A stretch of 64,000 nucleotides of DNA, taken from CAWIKY01 sp963836905. Lineage in GTDB: Bacteria > Pseudomonadota > Alphaproteobacteria > Caulobacterales > Hyphomonadaceae. Below, piece after piece: positions 9,010 to 17,871 of the stretch. The notes under the pieces are model-generated. The model made no database searches. It was not told the origin of the DNA and saw only the letters and a list, made by a program, of their open reading frames with translations. The first letter of the stretch is position 1, and each line of letters starts with the position of its first letter. The stretch lies in contig CAWIKY010000007.1 in the NCBI GenBank assembly GCA_963836905.1, forward strand, positions 1 through 64,000, given 5' to 3'. The position numbers and the translations under genes are program-made.

Positions 9010-9638
9010 GCAAGCACCTCGCGGACCCGTCCCCGCAAGGCGGGCAGCACGTCGGTCTCGAAGAAGGGGTTCTTTTTCAGCCAGCCATTATTGCGCCAGC
9101 TTGGATGCGGAATGGCAAAGTATTCCGGAGCATAATCGCGCCAATGCAGGACGGTTTCGGTCAGCGTCTTCCTCATCCGGTCCTGCAAATGCCATCTCTG
9201 GGCATAGGCACCGATCAACAAGGTGACGCCTATGTTCGGCAGCGCGCCAAGGGTCCGGACCCGCCAGAGCGGCGCGCATTCAAGCCGCGGCGGCAAATCT
9301 CCGCCATTCGCATCATAGCCGGGAAAGCAGTGCCCCATAGGCACGATTGCAACCTTGTGAGGATCGTAAAAAGTCGCCTCGTCCATCTCCAGCCAGTCGC
9401 GCAAGCGCCGTCCCGAGGGATCATCGAACGGCTTGCCGGACTGGTGCGCCAGATTTCCGGGCGCCTGACTGGCTATCAACACGCGTGCGTCGGGGTGGAT
9501 CTGGAAGACGGGGCGGGCTGTATGCGGCAGCGGCGGAACGGACCGTTCACAATGGCGACAGGCCGCAAGCGCCCGTATCGTCTCTTTCCAGGTATCTTGC
9601 GAAATTTCACGGTCGGTTTCGGGCATGGCAGTGTTCAT
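9006..9638 (-). CDS. Uracil-DNA glycosylase family protein
   Basis: The product has 210 residues when started at the ATG at 9638. A longer frame to 9725 exists but would run into the divergent pirin gene. The signature of the UDG superfamily is visible: an IASQAPG segment (motif 1, like GxAPG), followed by SGKPFDDPSGRRLRDWL, and the late PHPSWRN (the HPS motif that inserts into the DNA minor groove). A Cys pair CRHCER near the N-terminus may bind metal. It would act in base excision repair or be a non-repair superfamily member; the exact substrate base is uncertain. Confidence 0.85.
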   Translation of the reverse strand: MNTAMPETDREISQDTWKETIRALAACRHCERSVPPLPHTARPVFQIHPDARVLIASQAPGNLAHQSGKPFDDPSGRRLRDWLEMDEATFYDPHKVAIVPMGHCFPGYDANGGDLPPRLECAPLWRVRTLGALPNIGVTLLIGAYAQRWHLQDRMRKTLTETVLHWRDYAPEYFAIPHPSWRNNGWLKKNPFFETDVLPALRGRVREVLA

Positions 9639-9699
9639 AAATGATCGTGCTTGCCCTATCTGCAAAGGGTAAGGCGCAGCGAAAAGCCGGAGAGACCTG

Positions 9700-10626
9700 A
9701 TGACGAACATGATCGAGCGGGTCATCGACCCGAGGGGAAAGGATCTCGGCGGCTTTGAAGTGCGCCGCGTCCTGCCCCATCACGCTCGCAAGACCGTCGG
9801 GCCGTTCATCTTCTTCGATCATCTCGGCCCTGCCGATTTTGCCCCCGGAAAGGGTATAGACGTTCGCCCGCATCCGCATATCGGTCTGGCGACCGTGACC
9901 TACCTCTTCGACGGTGCGCTCTTTCACCGCGATACGCTCGGCAACGAGATCGTCATCGAACCGGGCGCGGTCAACTGGATGACGGCAGGCCGCGGGATTT
10001 CCCATTCCGAACGCACGCCTGATTTCCAGCGCACGAACGGGCATCGTATTCATGCCATCCAGACCTGGGTCGCCTTGCCCCGCGACCACGAGGAAGACGA
10101 CCCGGCTTTTGTCCATCATCCGGCAGGTACCCTTCCGGTCTTCGATCTCGGCGGTGCGAAAGCCAGACTGATTGCCGGTGACGCCTTCGGGCACACGTCT
10201 CCTGTGGAGTTTGCGCACGAGATTCTCTATCTGGCGGTTACCACGGGCGATACCGCCGCAAAGTTCACGCTCCCGGCGATCTGCGAGGAACGGGCGATCT
10301 ATCTCGTTGACGGCGCGGCGCGACTGGACGGTGAAGAGGCGGCGCAGCAGACACTCTCGATCCTGACACCGGATACGGAGCCTGACATCCATCTGGAGCC
10401 GCATACGCGCATCATGATCGCAGGCGGTGCACCGATGGACGGCAAGCGCCATATCGAATGGAACTTCGTGTCTTCACGACCCGAGCGTATCGACCAGGCC
10501 AAGGCCGACTGGCGCGCATCGGCATACGGAAACTGGCAGGACACTTCCTTTGGAATGCCACCAAAAGAAAGCGAATACATTCCGCTTCCAGGAGACCCTG
10601 AAGCCGAGCCTCAACCGGGCTCCTGA
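9700..10626 (+). CDS. Pirin family protein (bicupin)
   Basis: The 308-residue protein matches the pirin family in length and motif order. It has HHARKTVGPFIFFDHLGP, then HPHIGLATVTYLFDG with the conserved metal-binding His residues, and ISHSERTP, and a second cupin half containing EHEILYLAVTTG-type strands. Bacterial pirins are iron-binding cupins, some with quercetin 2,3-dioxygenase activity and others with regulatory roles on metabolic enzymes. It is divergent from the UDG-family gene and precedes the spermidine synthase gene by 37 bases, so those two may be transcribed together. Confidence 0.93.
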   Translation: MTNMIERVIDPRGKDLGGFEVRRVLPHHARKTVGPFIFFDHLGPADFAPGKGIDVRPHPHIGLATVTYLFDGALFHRDTLGNEIVIEPGAVNWMTAGRGISHSERTPDFQRTNGHRIHAIQTWVALPRDHEEDDPAFVHHPAGTLPVFDLGGAKARLIAGDAFGHTSPVEFAHEILYLAVTTGDTAAKFTLPAICEERAIYLVDGAARLDGEEAAQQTLSILTPDTEPDIHLEPHTRIMIAGGAPMDGKRHIEWNFVSSRPERIDQAKADWRASAYGNWQDTSFGMPPKESEYIPLPGDPEAEPQPGS

Positions 10627-10663
10627 AACGCGCCCCACTTCCACCGGAACAGCAAGGACGGAC

Positions 10664-11512
10664 ATGACCGAACCGAAACGCTATTATGACCAGCACACCG
10701 AAAGCTATGGCTCATTTGTCGAGGGCGATCTGGTCGCTCATGAAGTGACCGAATGGCAGGACATCAAGATCGTCGATACGAAGGCACATGGCCGTGTCAT
10801 GCTGATCGATGATGTGCTGATGCTCTCCGAAGACACCCATTTCGTCTATCACGAGCACATGGTGCACATTCCGATGGCCTGTCTGGAGGCCCCGAAATCC
10901 GTGCTCGTCATTGGCGGCGGCGATGGCGGCACGGTGACCGAACTGGTGCGGTATCCGTTTCTGGAACGCATCGTGCTCGCCGAACTTGACGAGGCTGTGG
11001 TCACGGTCAGCCGCGAGCATCTACCGGAGCTGACCGAAGGTCTGGACGACCCGCGCGTCGATATCCGCATCGGCGACGGAGCGGCTTATCTGGCGGCCTG
11101 CGAGGCCGAGTTCGACCTCATCATCATGGACTCCACGGACGTTTGCGAAGAGGCCCATGCGGGCGCTCAGACAGCCAACCCGCTGGTAACCGATGCGTTC
11201 TATGCCGACGTGAAGAAGGCCCTGAAACCGGGCGGTGTCGCGTGCCAGATGCTCGGCAGCCCCGTCTTCTACAAGAAGGGCATGGAGCTGATGTATCACC
11301 GGCTATCCGGTCTGTTCGCAAACTTCCGTCCGTTCATGATGCCATGCCCGTTCTATATTTCCGGTGACTGGTGCGGCGGCCTGATCAGCGATGACAACCC
11401 GCTTCAGCCGAAATACATGCATTTGCCGGAGACGGACTTTCGCTATTTCAATGCCGATATCGCGACCGGCGCGCTGGCCATGCCGAACAGCGTCCGCAAG
11501 ATGATGCCGTAA
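10664..11512 (+). CDS. speE: Spermidine synthase (polyamine aminopropyltransferase)
   Basis: The 282-residue enzyme transfers an aminopropyl group from decarboxylated SAM to putrescine. The signature is complete: the YQDI-like EWQDIKIVDT strand, LMLSEDTHFVYHEHMVH, the nucleotide-binding VIGGGDGGT at 82-90, an acidic AELDEAVV, and IMDSTDV with the catalytic Asp. The frame is open upstream to 10427, but that part lies inside the pirin gene; the ATG at 10664 follows AAGGACG and starts the conserved N-terminus. The loop region CEEAHAGAQTANPL is typical of SpeE with a broad pocket. Confidence 0.95.
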   Translation: MTEPKRYYDQHTESYGSFVEGDLVAHEVTEWQDIKIVDTKAHGRVMLIDDVLMLSEDTHFVYHEHMVHIPMACLEAPKSVLVIGGGDGGTVTELVRYPFLERIVLAELDEAVVTVSREHLPELTEGLDDPRVDIRIGDGAAYLAACEAEFDLIIMDSTDVCEEAHAGAQTANPLVTDAFYADVKKALKPGGVACQMLGSPVFYKKGMELMYHRLSGLFANFRPFMMPCPFYISGDWCGGLISDDNPLQPKYMHLPETDFRYFNADIATGALAMPNSVRKMMP

Positions 11513-11603
11513 AGGTGGGTGTTACCCCATAACGTTGCAGGTCGGACAAATTGCATGCGATAAATGCGACTGTTCAGACATAAACTTACCGGGAAACACC
11601 ATC

Positions 11604-13370
11604 TTGAAACAGCTTCTAGCCACCGCCAGCGTATTGATCCTCGCCACCGCCTGCGGGCAAAGCGACAAACCTGCCGCGCCAGAGCCTGCAGAGACAGTCG
11701 CTCCCGCTGCGCCGGTGGTGGAGGCGGATATATCCAACGCTCTACTCATGCCGCTTCCAGACGCAACAAGCGCCGATATCGTCGCCGGGGATCTGGCGGT
11801 CCGTATCCAGACCCTCGCTGACGATGCGTTCGAGGGGCGCGGCCCGGGAACGCCGGTCGGCGAGAAGACGGCAGACTGGGTCGCCGCCGAGATGGAGCGG
11901 GTCGGCCTGAAGCCCGGCAGTGACGGCTCCTGGTTCCAGACGGTGAAAATGGTCAACCAGACCGTTGACGAAGCCGCTTCCAGCATAACGATCTCCGTAG
12001 GCGAGGACGCCGCCCCTCTTGAGCTTGGCACAGATGCGGTCATCTGGACCAAGCGCCAGTCAGAGGGAACAATCTCCTTTGCCGACAGCGACGTGGTGTT
12101 CGTGGGCTATGGCGCGGTCGCACCCGAATACGGCTGGAACGACTATGAGGGCCTTGATGTGGCCGGAAAGACCGTGGTGATCATGGTCAATGATCCAGGC
12201 TTTGCCACGCAGGACCCGGACCTCTTCAACGGCAATGCGATGACCTATTACGGTCGTTGGGTCTACAAGTTCGAGGAAGCCGCGCGCCAGGGCGCAACTG
12301 CCGCGATCGTCATCCATGATACCGAGCCTGCCTCCTATGGCTGGGATGTTGTCAGCAATTCCTGGACCGGCGCGCAGGCCGATCTGGTTCGCCCGAATGA
12401 CGGTGCCGACCGCGTCATGCTGGAGGGCTGGATCAGCAATGAGACCGCCAGCCGCCTGTTCGATGAAGCCGGGCTCGACTACGAAGCGCTGACAAAAGCC
12501 GCCTCGCAAACGGGCGTTGCGCCCGTTGATATGGGCGATTTGACGGCTTCCGGTTCGATCACACAGACCGTGGAGCCCTCCACCTCGCGCAATGTCCTCG
12601 GCATGATCGAAGGCAGCGAAGCGCCCGGCGAATACGTGATGTACACCGCGCACTGGGATCATCTGGGCAAGGCCGAGACGCCTGCCGACCCGAAGAACTT
12701 CACCTTCCAGGAAGACAAGATCTATAACGGAGCGGTCGACAACGCGACCGGCACCGCAGCCCTTCTGGAAATTGCCGAGAAGATGGCCGCAGGCGATCAG
12801 CCCAGCCGCTCGGTCCTCTTTGCCGCCGTCACGCTTGAAGAGTCCGGTCTGCTCGGGTCCGCCTACATGGCCGAAAACCCTGTTGTTCCCAACAAGGACA
12901 TCGTGGCGGGCGTCAACATGGACGGCATGCTGCCGACCGGACCATCTGAAGACATGATCGTCGTTGGCTATGGCGCATCTGAGCTGGAAGACCTTCTCGC
13001 CGGGGTCCTGACCGAAAGCGGGCGCACGGTAACGCCCGATCCCGTGCCGCAGAATGGCTATTTCTATCGCTCCGACCATGTCAGCTATGCCAAGAAGGGC
13101 GTGCCAATGCTCTATGCGGATGGTGGCAACACACTGCGCGATGGCGGCATCGAGGCAGGCAAGGCCGCGGCGACGGATTACACGATCAACCGCTATCACA
13201 AGCCGCAGGATGAATATTCCGCCGACTGGGACCTCTCCGGAATGACCGAGGACATCACCGCGCTCTACCGCGTAGGCGCAACGATCGCCAACAGCACCGA
13301 CTGGCCGACCTGGTATGAGGGTAACGAGTTCAAGGCGATCCGCGACGCAGACCGCGCCGGGGAAGAATAA
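11604..13370 (+). CDS. M28-family metallopeptidase lipoprotein with PA domain
   Basis: The best start is TTG at 11604. It gives a compact lipoprotein signal with LATAC (Cys17), whereas the upstream ATG at 11535 would bury the signal. The mature protein has about 572 residues. It contains a protease-associated domain near 140-330 and a di-zinc peptidase core: YTAHWDHLG (His and Asp ligands), VDNATGTAALLE (bridging Asp), VTLEESGLLGS (Glu-Glu), GVNMDGM, and a final YHKPQDE with the last His. M28 enzymes release N-terminal amino acids or cleave dipeptides; this one should act in the periplasm or at the outer membrane. Confidence 0.92.
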   Translation: MKQLLATASVLILATACGQSDKPAAPEPAETVAPAAPVVEADISNALLMPLPDATSADIVAGDLAVRIQTLADDAFEGRGPGTPVGEKTADWVAAEMERVGLKPGSDGSWFQTVKMVNQTVDEAASSITISVGEDAAPLELGTDAVIWTKRQSEGTISFADSDVVFVGYGAVAPEYGWNDYEGLDVAGKTVVIMVNDPGFATQDPDLFNGNAMTYYGRWVYKFEEAARQGATAAIVIHDTEPASYGWDVVSNSWTGAQADLVRPNDGADRVMLEGWISNETASRLFDEAGLDYEALTKAASQTGVAPVDMGDLTASGSITQTVEPSTSRNVLGMIEGSEAPGEYVMYTAHWDHLGKAETPADPKNFTFQEDKIYNGAVDNATGTAALLEIAEKMAAGDQPSRSVLFAAVTLEESGLLGSAYMAENPVVPNKDIVAGVNMDGMLPTGPSEDMIVVGYGASELEDLLAGVLTESGRTVTPDPVPQNGYFYRSDHVSYAKKGVPMLYADGGNTLRDGGIEAGKAAATDYTINRYHKPQDEYSADWDLSGMTEDITALYRVGATIANSTDWPTWYEGNEFKAIRDADRAGEE

Positions 13371-13417
13371 AGGCGCACTGGTTCTGCCTCCCTCTCTTTC
13401 CGCTCGTGGAAGACACA

Positions 13418-13460
13418 GACCCCCACCCAGCCTCCCCCTTGCAAGGGGAGGAGCCCCGCC
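13418..13460. repeat. Intergenic C/G-rich repeat with CCCCTTGCAAGGGG core
   Basis: Between the M28 peptidase and rlmJ is a segment with 'gacccccaccc' followed by a perfect palindrome CCCCTTGCAAGGGG and 'aggag(c/t)ccc'. A related copy lies at 25753-25840. It looks like one of the dispersed short repeats of alphaproteobacterial genomes. On transcripts it would form a strong hairpin. Confidence 0.6.
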
Positions 13461-13526
13461 AAACAAGGCCCGACGGTCTTTTCGCCCCTGAAAGGTGGGA
13501 GTCAGAAGTCGAGACCATCACACCCC

Positions 13527-14327
13527 ATGCTGAGCTATCAACATATCTATCACGCGGCCAACCGCGCCGACATGCTGAAACATGCCGTGCTGCAGGCCGT
13601 GCTGAAGCGGTATTCACGCGATACCGCGCCGATCCTCTATGTCGAGACCCATGCCGGGCGTGGCCGCTATGACCTGACCTCTCCGGAGGCCAGGAAAGGC
13701 GGCGAGTTTCACCTCGGCGCAGAGCGTCTGCTGGCCCTCGATCAGATCCCCCGTCCGCTGAAAGATTATGCCGCGCTGGTCGCCGAAGGGGCCGATGGCA
13801 AGACGTTGAAAACCTATCCGGGCTCGCCTGCCATCGCGCAGCACTATCTGCGCGCCAAGGACCGTGTCGCCCTCTTCGAGCTTCACCCCGGCGAACATGC
13901 AGCCCTCACCGAAGCGGTCTCAGGCGATACGCGCATGCAGATCAAGAAGGCGGACGGCTATCGCGGCGCGCTGGCCCTGCAGCCGCGACGGGGCGAACGC
14001 CTCATCGCCATGCTCGACCCGAGCTATGAGACGATGGACGATCTGGAAGCGCTGATCCGCTGGACACCGACCGCCCTGAAACGCTGGCCGACTGCGATCC
14101 TGATGATCTGGCTGCCCTTGTTCGTCGACGGCCGCGAAGACGAGTTCGGGGCGTTCCTGTCAGAGCTGGAGCGCGGCGGCATTGCCGGTGCGCGCTGGCC
14201 GGAAGACGATAGCGGCTCGGCGCTCGCGGGCTCGGCGATGATTGTATACCGCGTCGAGGACGCACTCGTCGCACACATCACCGCCATTGCCGCCGCGCTG
14301 GAACAGGTCTGGGCGAAAGCGAAATAG
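13527..14327 (+). CDS. rlmJ: 23S rRNA (adenine(2030)-N(6))-methyltransferase
   Basis: The 266-residue protein opens MLSYQHIYHAANRADMLKH, the diagnostic N-terminus of RlmJ. It continues with a Rossmann methyltransferase core (YVETHAGRGRYDL, VALFELHPGEHAAL). The catalytic (D/N)PP(Y/F)-type motif appears as LDPSYE near residue 163, with Ser in place of the second Pro, a variation often seen in the family. RlmJ methylates A2030 of 23S rRNA using SAM. The gene ends about 100 bases before tRNA-Phe. Confidence 0.93.
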   Translation: MLSYQHIYHAANRADMLKHAVLQAVLKRYSRDTAPILYVETHAGRGRYDLTSPEARKGGEFHLGAERLLALDQIPRPLKDYAALVAEGADGKTLKTYPGSPAIAQHYLRAKDRVALFELHPGEHAALTEAVSGDTRMQIKKADGYRGALALQPRRGERLIAMLDPSYETMDDLEALIRWTPTALKRWPTAILMIWLPLFVDGREDEFGAFLSELERGGIAGARWPEDDSGSALAGSAMIVYRVEDALVAHITAIAAALEQVWAKAK

Positions 14328-14428
14328 CAAATTTGCTAGCGAAGGCGTCAGAAGGGCGTGGACAGAGGCGGATCGGCGTCTTATAGAACCCGCTTCGCGG
14401 ACGGGCAGCGCCCCGCCGCTTATGGTGC

Positions 14429-14503
14429 GCCCGGGTAGCTCAGGGGTAGAGCAGCGGATTGAAAATCCGCGTGTCGGTGGTTCAAATCCGCCCCCGGGCA
14501 CCA
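14429..14503 (+). tRNA. tRNA-Phe (GAA anticodon)
   Basis: A full cloverleaf can be folded. The acceptor stem GCCCGGG pairs with CCCGGGC; the D-arm contains GCTCAGGGGTAGAGC; the anticodon stem GCGGA/TCCGC encloses the loop TTGAAAA (anticodon GAA); the T-arm is GGTGG-TTCAAAT-CCGCC. The CCA end is encoded. An AT-richer accessory block begins directly downstream, so this tRNA probably marks an integration site. I found no clear copy of its 3' end at the far edge of that block. Confidence 0.96.
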
Positions 14504-14761
14504 TTTTTTCGATTTGCAAAATGCATGACCTAGAATGATTTACGGCCTTGCTACGACTATAAATCTTGAAAGAATCCGTTTGGAAAAAAGTTCCTCGACG
14601 TTATATGGCGTATTGCGCGATCCCGAAACGCGTTGCCTATTACTAACAGCCATAGTGACATCCCATTGTCATTGATAGTTCGTTAGGATGGTAAACGGTT
14701 CTTCACGGCAGGCTAATAGTTTCTTTTTTCCATCAATTTATTACTTCGAAATTTTAATTTT
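14504..14761. other. Non-coding junction between tRNA-Phe and the accessory operon
   Basis: This stretch begins with a T-run that could end tRNA transcription, and it is clearly more AT-rich than the flanks. I see no gene, integrase or convincing direct repeat in it. It holds the downstream end of the minus-strand accessory operon. Confidence 0.6.
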
Positions 14762-15769
14762 CTAGGGATTACCGGCGCTTCTGATCAAATGCTGCACAAT
14801 GCTCGCCGTTAGGCTACCAACAACACCCAGTGCCAAGGCCAGGAAAACGTAGCTACCAATCACCTTTAAGCTAGTCTTTCTTGTCTGCATTTTAACAAAT
14901 GCTGAGAAGCCTTTCAGTACACTGTTTCCCGTCGACTCAAACTCTTTGCGCCAGTGGTAGCTACCATTCCATGTTCCAAACCACCAGGGACGTAATCCTT
15001 CCAGATTTGAGTCTCGAGCAAACGGCTTTTATGCCACTCGGCATGAGATGATGTGATGGAAGACGCCACGGGGACCACCGCGAGAACACGATACGAGAAA
15101 CATCGGCGAGACCATACGGAGCGGCATCTGCTAATGCCTCAATTGATGTCGGCAAGGTACGTGCCTCGTTTATGCGACAATCAATGTACTCGATCTCCTC
15201 AAAGCCGCTGGTCCAAGCTCGGTCTCTTGGTCTTATCGAGGTAACGAATGGGCGTGTGCCGTATTTGGGCGGCATAATACGCACACGGAAATAACCATAC
15301 TCCGCTTTGCCATTGCACTGTCTAGTAAGTGCACTCAATGCTGATGAAGTAATTGAGAGCAAGGTGCCCCCGTCTTTCTCAGTGACCTCAAGTTCGGACG
15401 GGTCGATTGTTCCACTCTCAGGCAAAAAATGTGGACATGGCAGTAGGTCTTACTGCCCATCCTTAATTCTACCGATTTACCGTTTGGCTTCTTTGTCGAT
15501 GATAAGGTTTCGTTAAAGATACCTTGGGCAAGTTCAGTTGACGCAAACGTGGCACCAAGGTCCGTAATATTTTCACGCCTCAACGGGAAGGGAACAAAAA
15601 TCTGGATCGCGGACAACGCCGACGGGTCGCTTAGCATCACGCCAATCTCAATAAAGTCGCGGAGTTTGGTGTCTGAAAAATGCCAGAGGTTGACGTGAAA
15701 CTCCGCCTGCACTTTTGCGTCGGCGTTTACACGTTCGCACCAGAATGCAATAGATTTGCTGTCAGACAT
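14762..15769 (-). pseudogene. Unrecognised tail-anchored membrane protein (last gene of accessory operon), frame broken
   Basis: The start at 15769 overlaps the stop of the kinase-like gene by eight bases (ATGTCTGA). The frame begins MSDSKSIAFWCERVNAD and changes three times in the sense of a one-base deletion: in a T6 run near 15426, near 15090, and in an A4 run near 15030. Joined, it gives about 335 residues. The middle contains PESGTIDPSELEV and ADAAPYGLADVSR. The C-terminal part reads LRPWWFGTWNGSYHWRKEF, then one hydrophobic helix (IGSYVFLALALGVVGSL) and a 15-residue tail ending AGNP. That implies a large soluble domain anchored by a single C-terminal membrane helix. I do not recognise the family. 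That the three deletions cancel and the frame then runs to a clean stop argues for recent breakage or sequencing errors. Confidence 0.65.
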
Positions 15770-16331
15770 CGGGTTTGACTTCTCGCCGGTCGATTAATAT
15801 TTGGACTAGCGTGCCTTCGTCACCACCGTTCAAGAAATAAATAGGTATGCCCAATTCATCTGAAATGTTGCATGCCGTAGTAATCGCGAATTTTTGGTGC
15901 TGGGCCAGACAATCGATGCTTCGCGGCGGACGTGACCGCCTAACATCTCTTTTACGGTTTTGTTGAATTGTATGCGGATTATCTCTGACGAAGACTAAGA
16001 AGTCGGGGTGGATCTCACCAAACGTATCTGAACTGACTTGAACCAATCCACTTGGCGTATCGATAACCACGTGTGCGTCCAAGATGACCAAGGATGCCTC
16101 TCGATCTTTCCGCCTATTGAAGCCTTCGATAAGAGCTGCCTAATTCGCGCCGATCTCGAGAGTACGCAGGCTATCATGAGAAGGTGTAGGGTACCCTTTA
16201 TCTTCAAGCGTGTCGCGGATAAGACTGCCTGCCGAAAGGACCTGCATTGGGATGATCGTCTCGATTTTCCGGAGAAGCCATGACTTTCCAACGCCAGATA
16301 TGCCTGTAACGATGCCTACTCGGTGCGTCAT
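15762..16331 (-). pseudogene. Archaeal-adenylate-kinase-like P-loop nucleotide kinase with in-frame amber
   Basis: The frame starts MTHRVGIVTGISGVGKSW, with a Walker A/P-loop (GISGVGKS) at residues 10-17 and then SAGSLIRD. At 16142-16140 a TAG interrupts it after LEIGAN. The same frame then continues with AALIEGFNRRKDREASLVI, LDAHVVIDTPSGLVQV, HPDFLVFVRDNP and DVRRSRPPRSIDCLAQHQ, ending KPDV (about 189 residues in all). The order P-loop, 'D-H-H/T-P-G', 'PD-L-V', Arg-rich lid and 'HQ' matches archaeal-type adenylate kinases (AdkA). It would phosphorylate or sense nucleotides. The start overlaps the PIN-GNAT gene stop (ATGA). The original codon was probably CAG. Confidence 0.65.
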
Positions 16332-17871
16332 ATCGGGAACCCAAAGTTACAGCAATCAAGAGCCTTGCGAAGACAAGTCCCTTTAATTTCCGCAATGGAT
16401 TGTGGCGGATGTCCGACGAAGACACCGGTCTCCAAAAGTTCTTCCCAAAAGAATCGGCGGACTTATGTAATCTACGAGCAGGTAGTTGATCACCTTGACT
16501 GGACTATCTTTCGTTGCTCGATAGCGTTTAAGCTCTTTTTCGCTGTAAACGGACCGCCCGCCCGTCAACTTCATGAGGCCTCTCGTTGACGTTGCGAACG
16601 ATATTTCGTCTAGAATGCCAACGGCGGTGAGAGCTTGCGAAGGTTCTTCGCTTGATTTGCCCTTATAGAAAAGAGAACTGATCCCGGCGCGCCCATTTTA
16701 GATGGGGCACGGCAGAGGTAAACTTTACGAATAGTGTTCCCCGGTCGTTTTGGACCGCTACTGTGATCCATATCGCGAAAAATATCCGGCTGACGCGGAT
16801 CGCGAAGGTCCGGGTAAAGGACGTCATGGTAGTCTTCTTTGATTGGGATAACAAAACCACGTACACCGGCTCCGGCGATGAAACGCGGATAGTTTTTTCT
16901 GTCGGTTTCATAAACGGAGGTGCCATCGATGTGGGTCAGTCGAGTACTCGAGAAAGTACGTTCGAGAATAAGTTCGCCATCTAGACCTTTATTTCCGGTC
17001 TTCTCAAATCCATAGAACTCCAATAGACCTATTAGTGCATCTTGATTTGGGTAAGCCGTTCAGATAAGCTAAATCATAATTATTCTTCTGCGCGAACCAC
17101 AAGACCTTTTTGAGAAGCAGCTCGCCCAGTTTGATGCCTCTTTTCTCGGGGCTGACTTTGAAGGTGCAAACTTTCAAGATTTTTTTTGCTTTGCGTGTCG
17201 CGTCCGTATTCGTTCCGGTTTCGTCCTTGTGGACGATTAAGCCAGCAATCTCATCGTTATCATAGACGACCCAGCATGGGCGCCGTTCTGCTACGCATTT
17301 CGTTCTCCACCACTCATTAAACTCAGGATAGCCCTCTCGGAGACTGTCGAAAAAATTGTCTTCAATTGGGATTGTGTGAGCAGAAACATCTGCCACATGT
17401 CGGATTGGTACGGCGCGCGGTTCGAAAGTCGTTGTGAGGAACTGAGCTGCGTCGGCTATAAACAATACGCGATTTGCGAGGTCTGTTGCGTATTTTTGTG
17501 CCCGTTCGTGTAACCCCTGATCTTCTGTAACAAGAAAATCTGCGGCGTTTATAGAGAGCGCATGCAGCAAGGTGGGCATCGACCTCATCATTGTGATTCC
17601 GAATTCTACCAAATGCCTGTTGAAGACTCTCCTTGGTGACGCCCTTGACCTTTTCTAGGATCTGAAACTTGGCGATTTTGCTTAGCGATATTGCGCGGCG
17701 CGCAGCATCCCTGTCTCGATTAATATCATCACGCGCGGCTGCATGAACTAAAACATCGACTTTGTGTTTTGCGGCCAACTGAGAAAACGTGGCGTACGCG
17801 GGTTTGACGGTGTGATTGTCTTCAAGGCCGATGATGATGTTCGTATCAATGAGATACGACTGAGTGCTCAT
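16328..17871 (-). pseudogene. PIN nuclease-GNAT acetyltransferase-PUA-like fusion protein, frame broken
   Basis: About 514 residues when four frame changes are bridged: one extra base near 17590, one extra near 17045, one missing in a T-run near 16670, one extra near 16445. Residues 1-130 form a PIN RNase domain (YLIDTNIIIGLED, then NDEVDAHL and VTEDQGLHERA supply acidic metal ligands). A GNAT domain follows (PCWVVYDNDEIAGLI, CTFKVSPEKRGIKLGELLL, then ALIGLLEFYGFEKTG). The C-terminal third has VLFYKGKSS, TAVGILDEISFATST, LTGGRSVYSEKEL, VKVINYLLVDY and GVFVGHPPQSI, and resembles the PUA/ASCH-like RNA-binding fold. The start overlaps the XRE-ASCH gene by 26 bases and the end overlaps the kinase-like gene. 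A toxin-like or tRNA/RNA-targeting effector is plausible but unproved. Confidence 0.72.

Noticed and set aside
12060..13466. Antisense frame of 468 codons opposite the M28 peptidase
   Set aside because: It is a high-GC shadow without conserved motifs; the peptidase carries all metal ligands on the plus strand.
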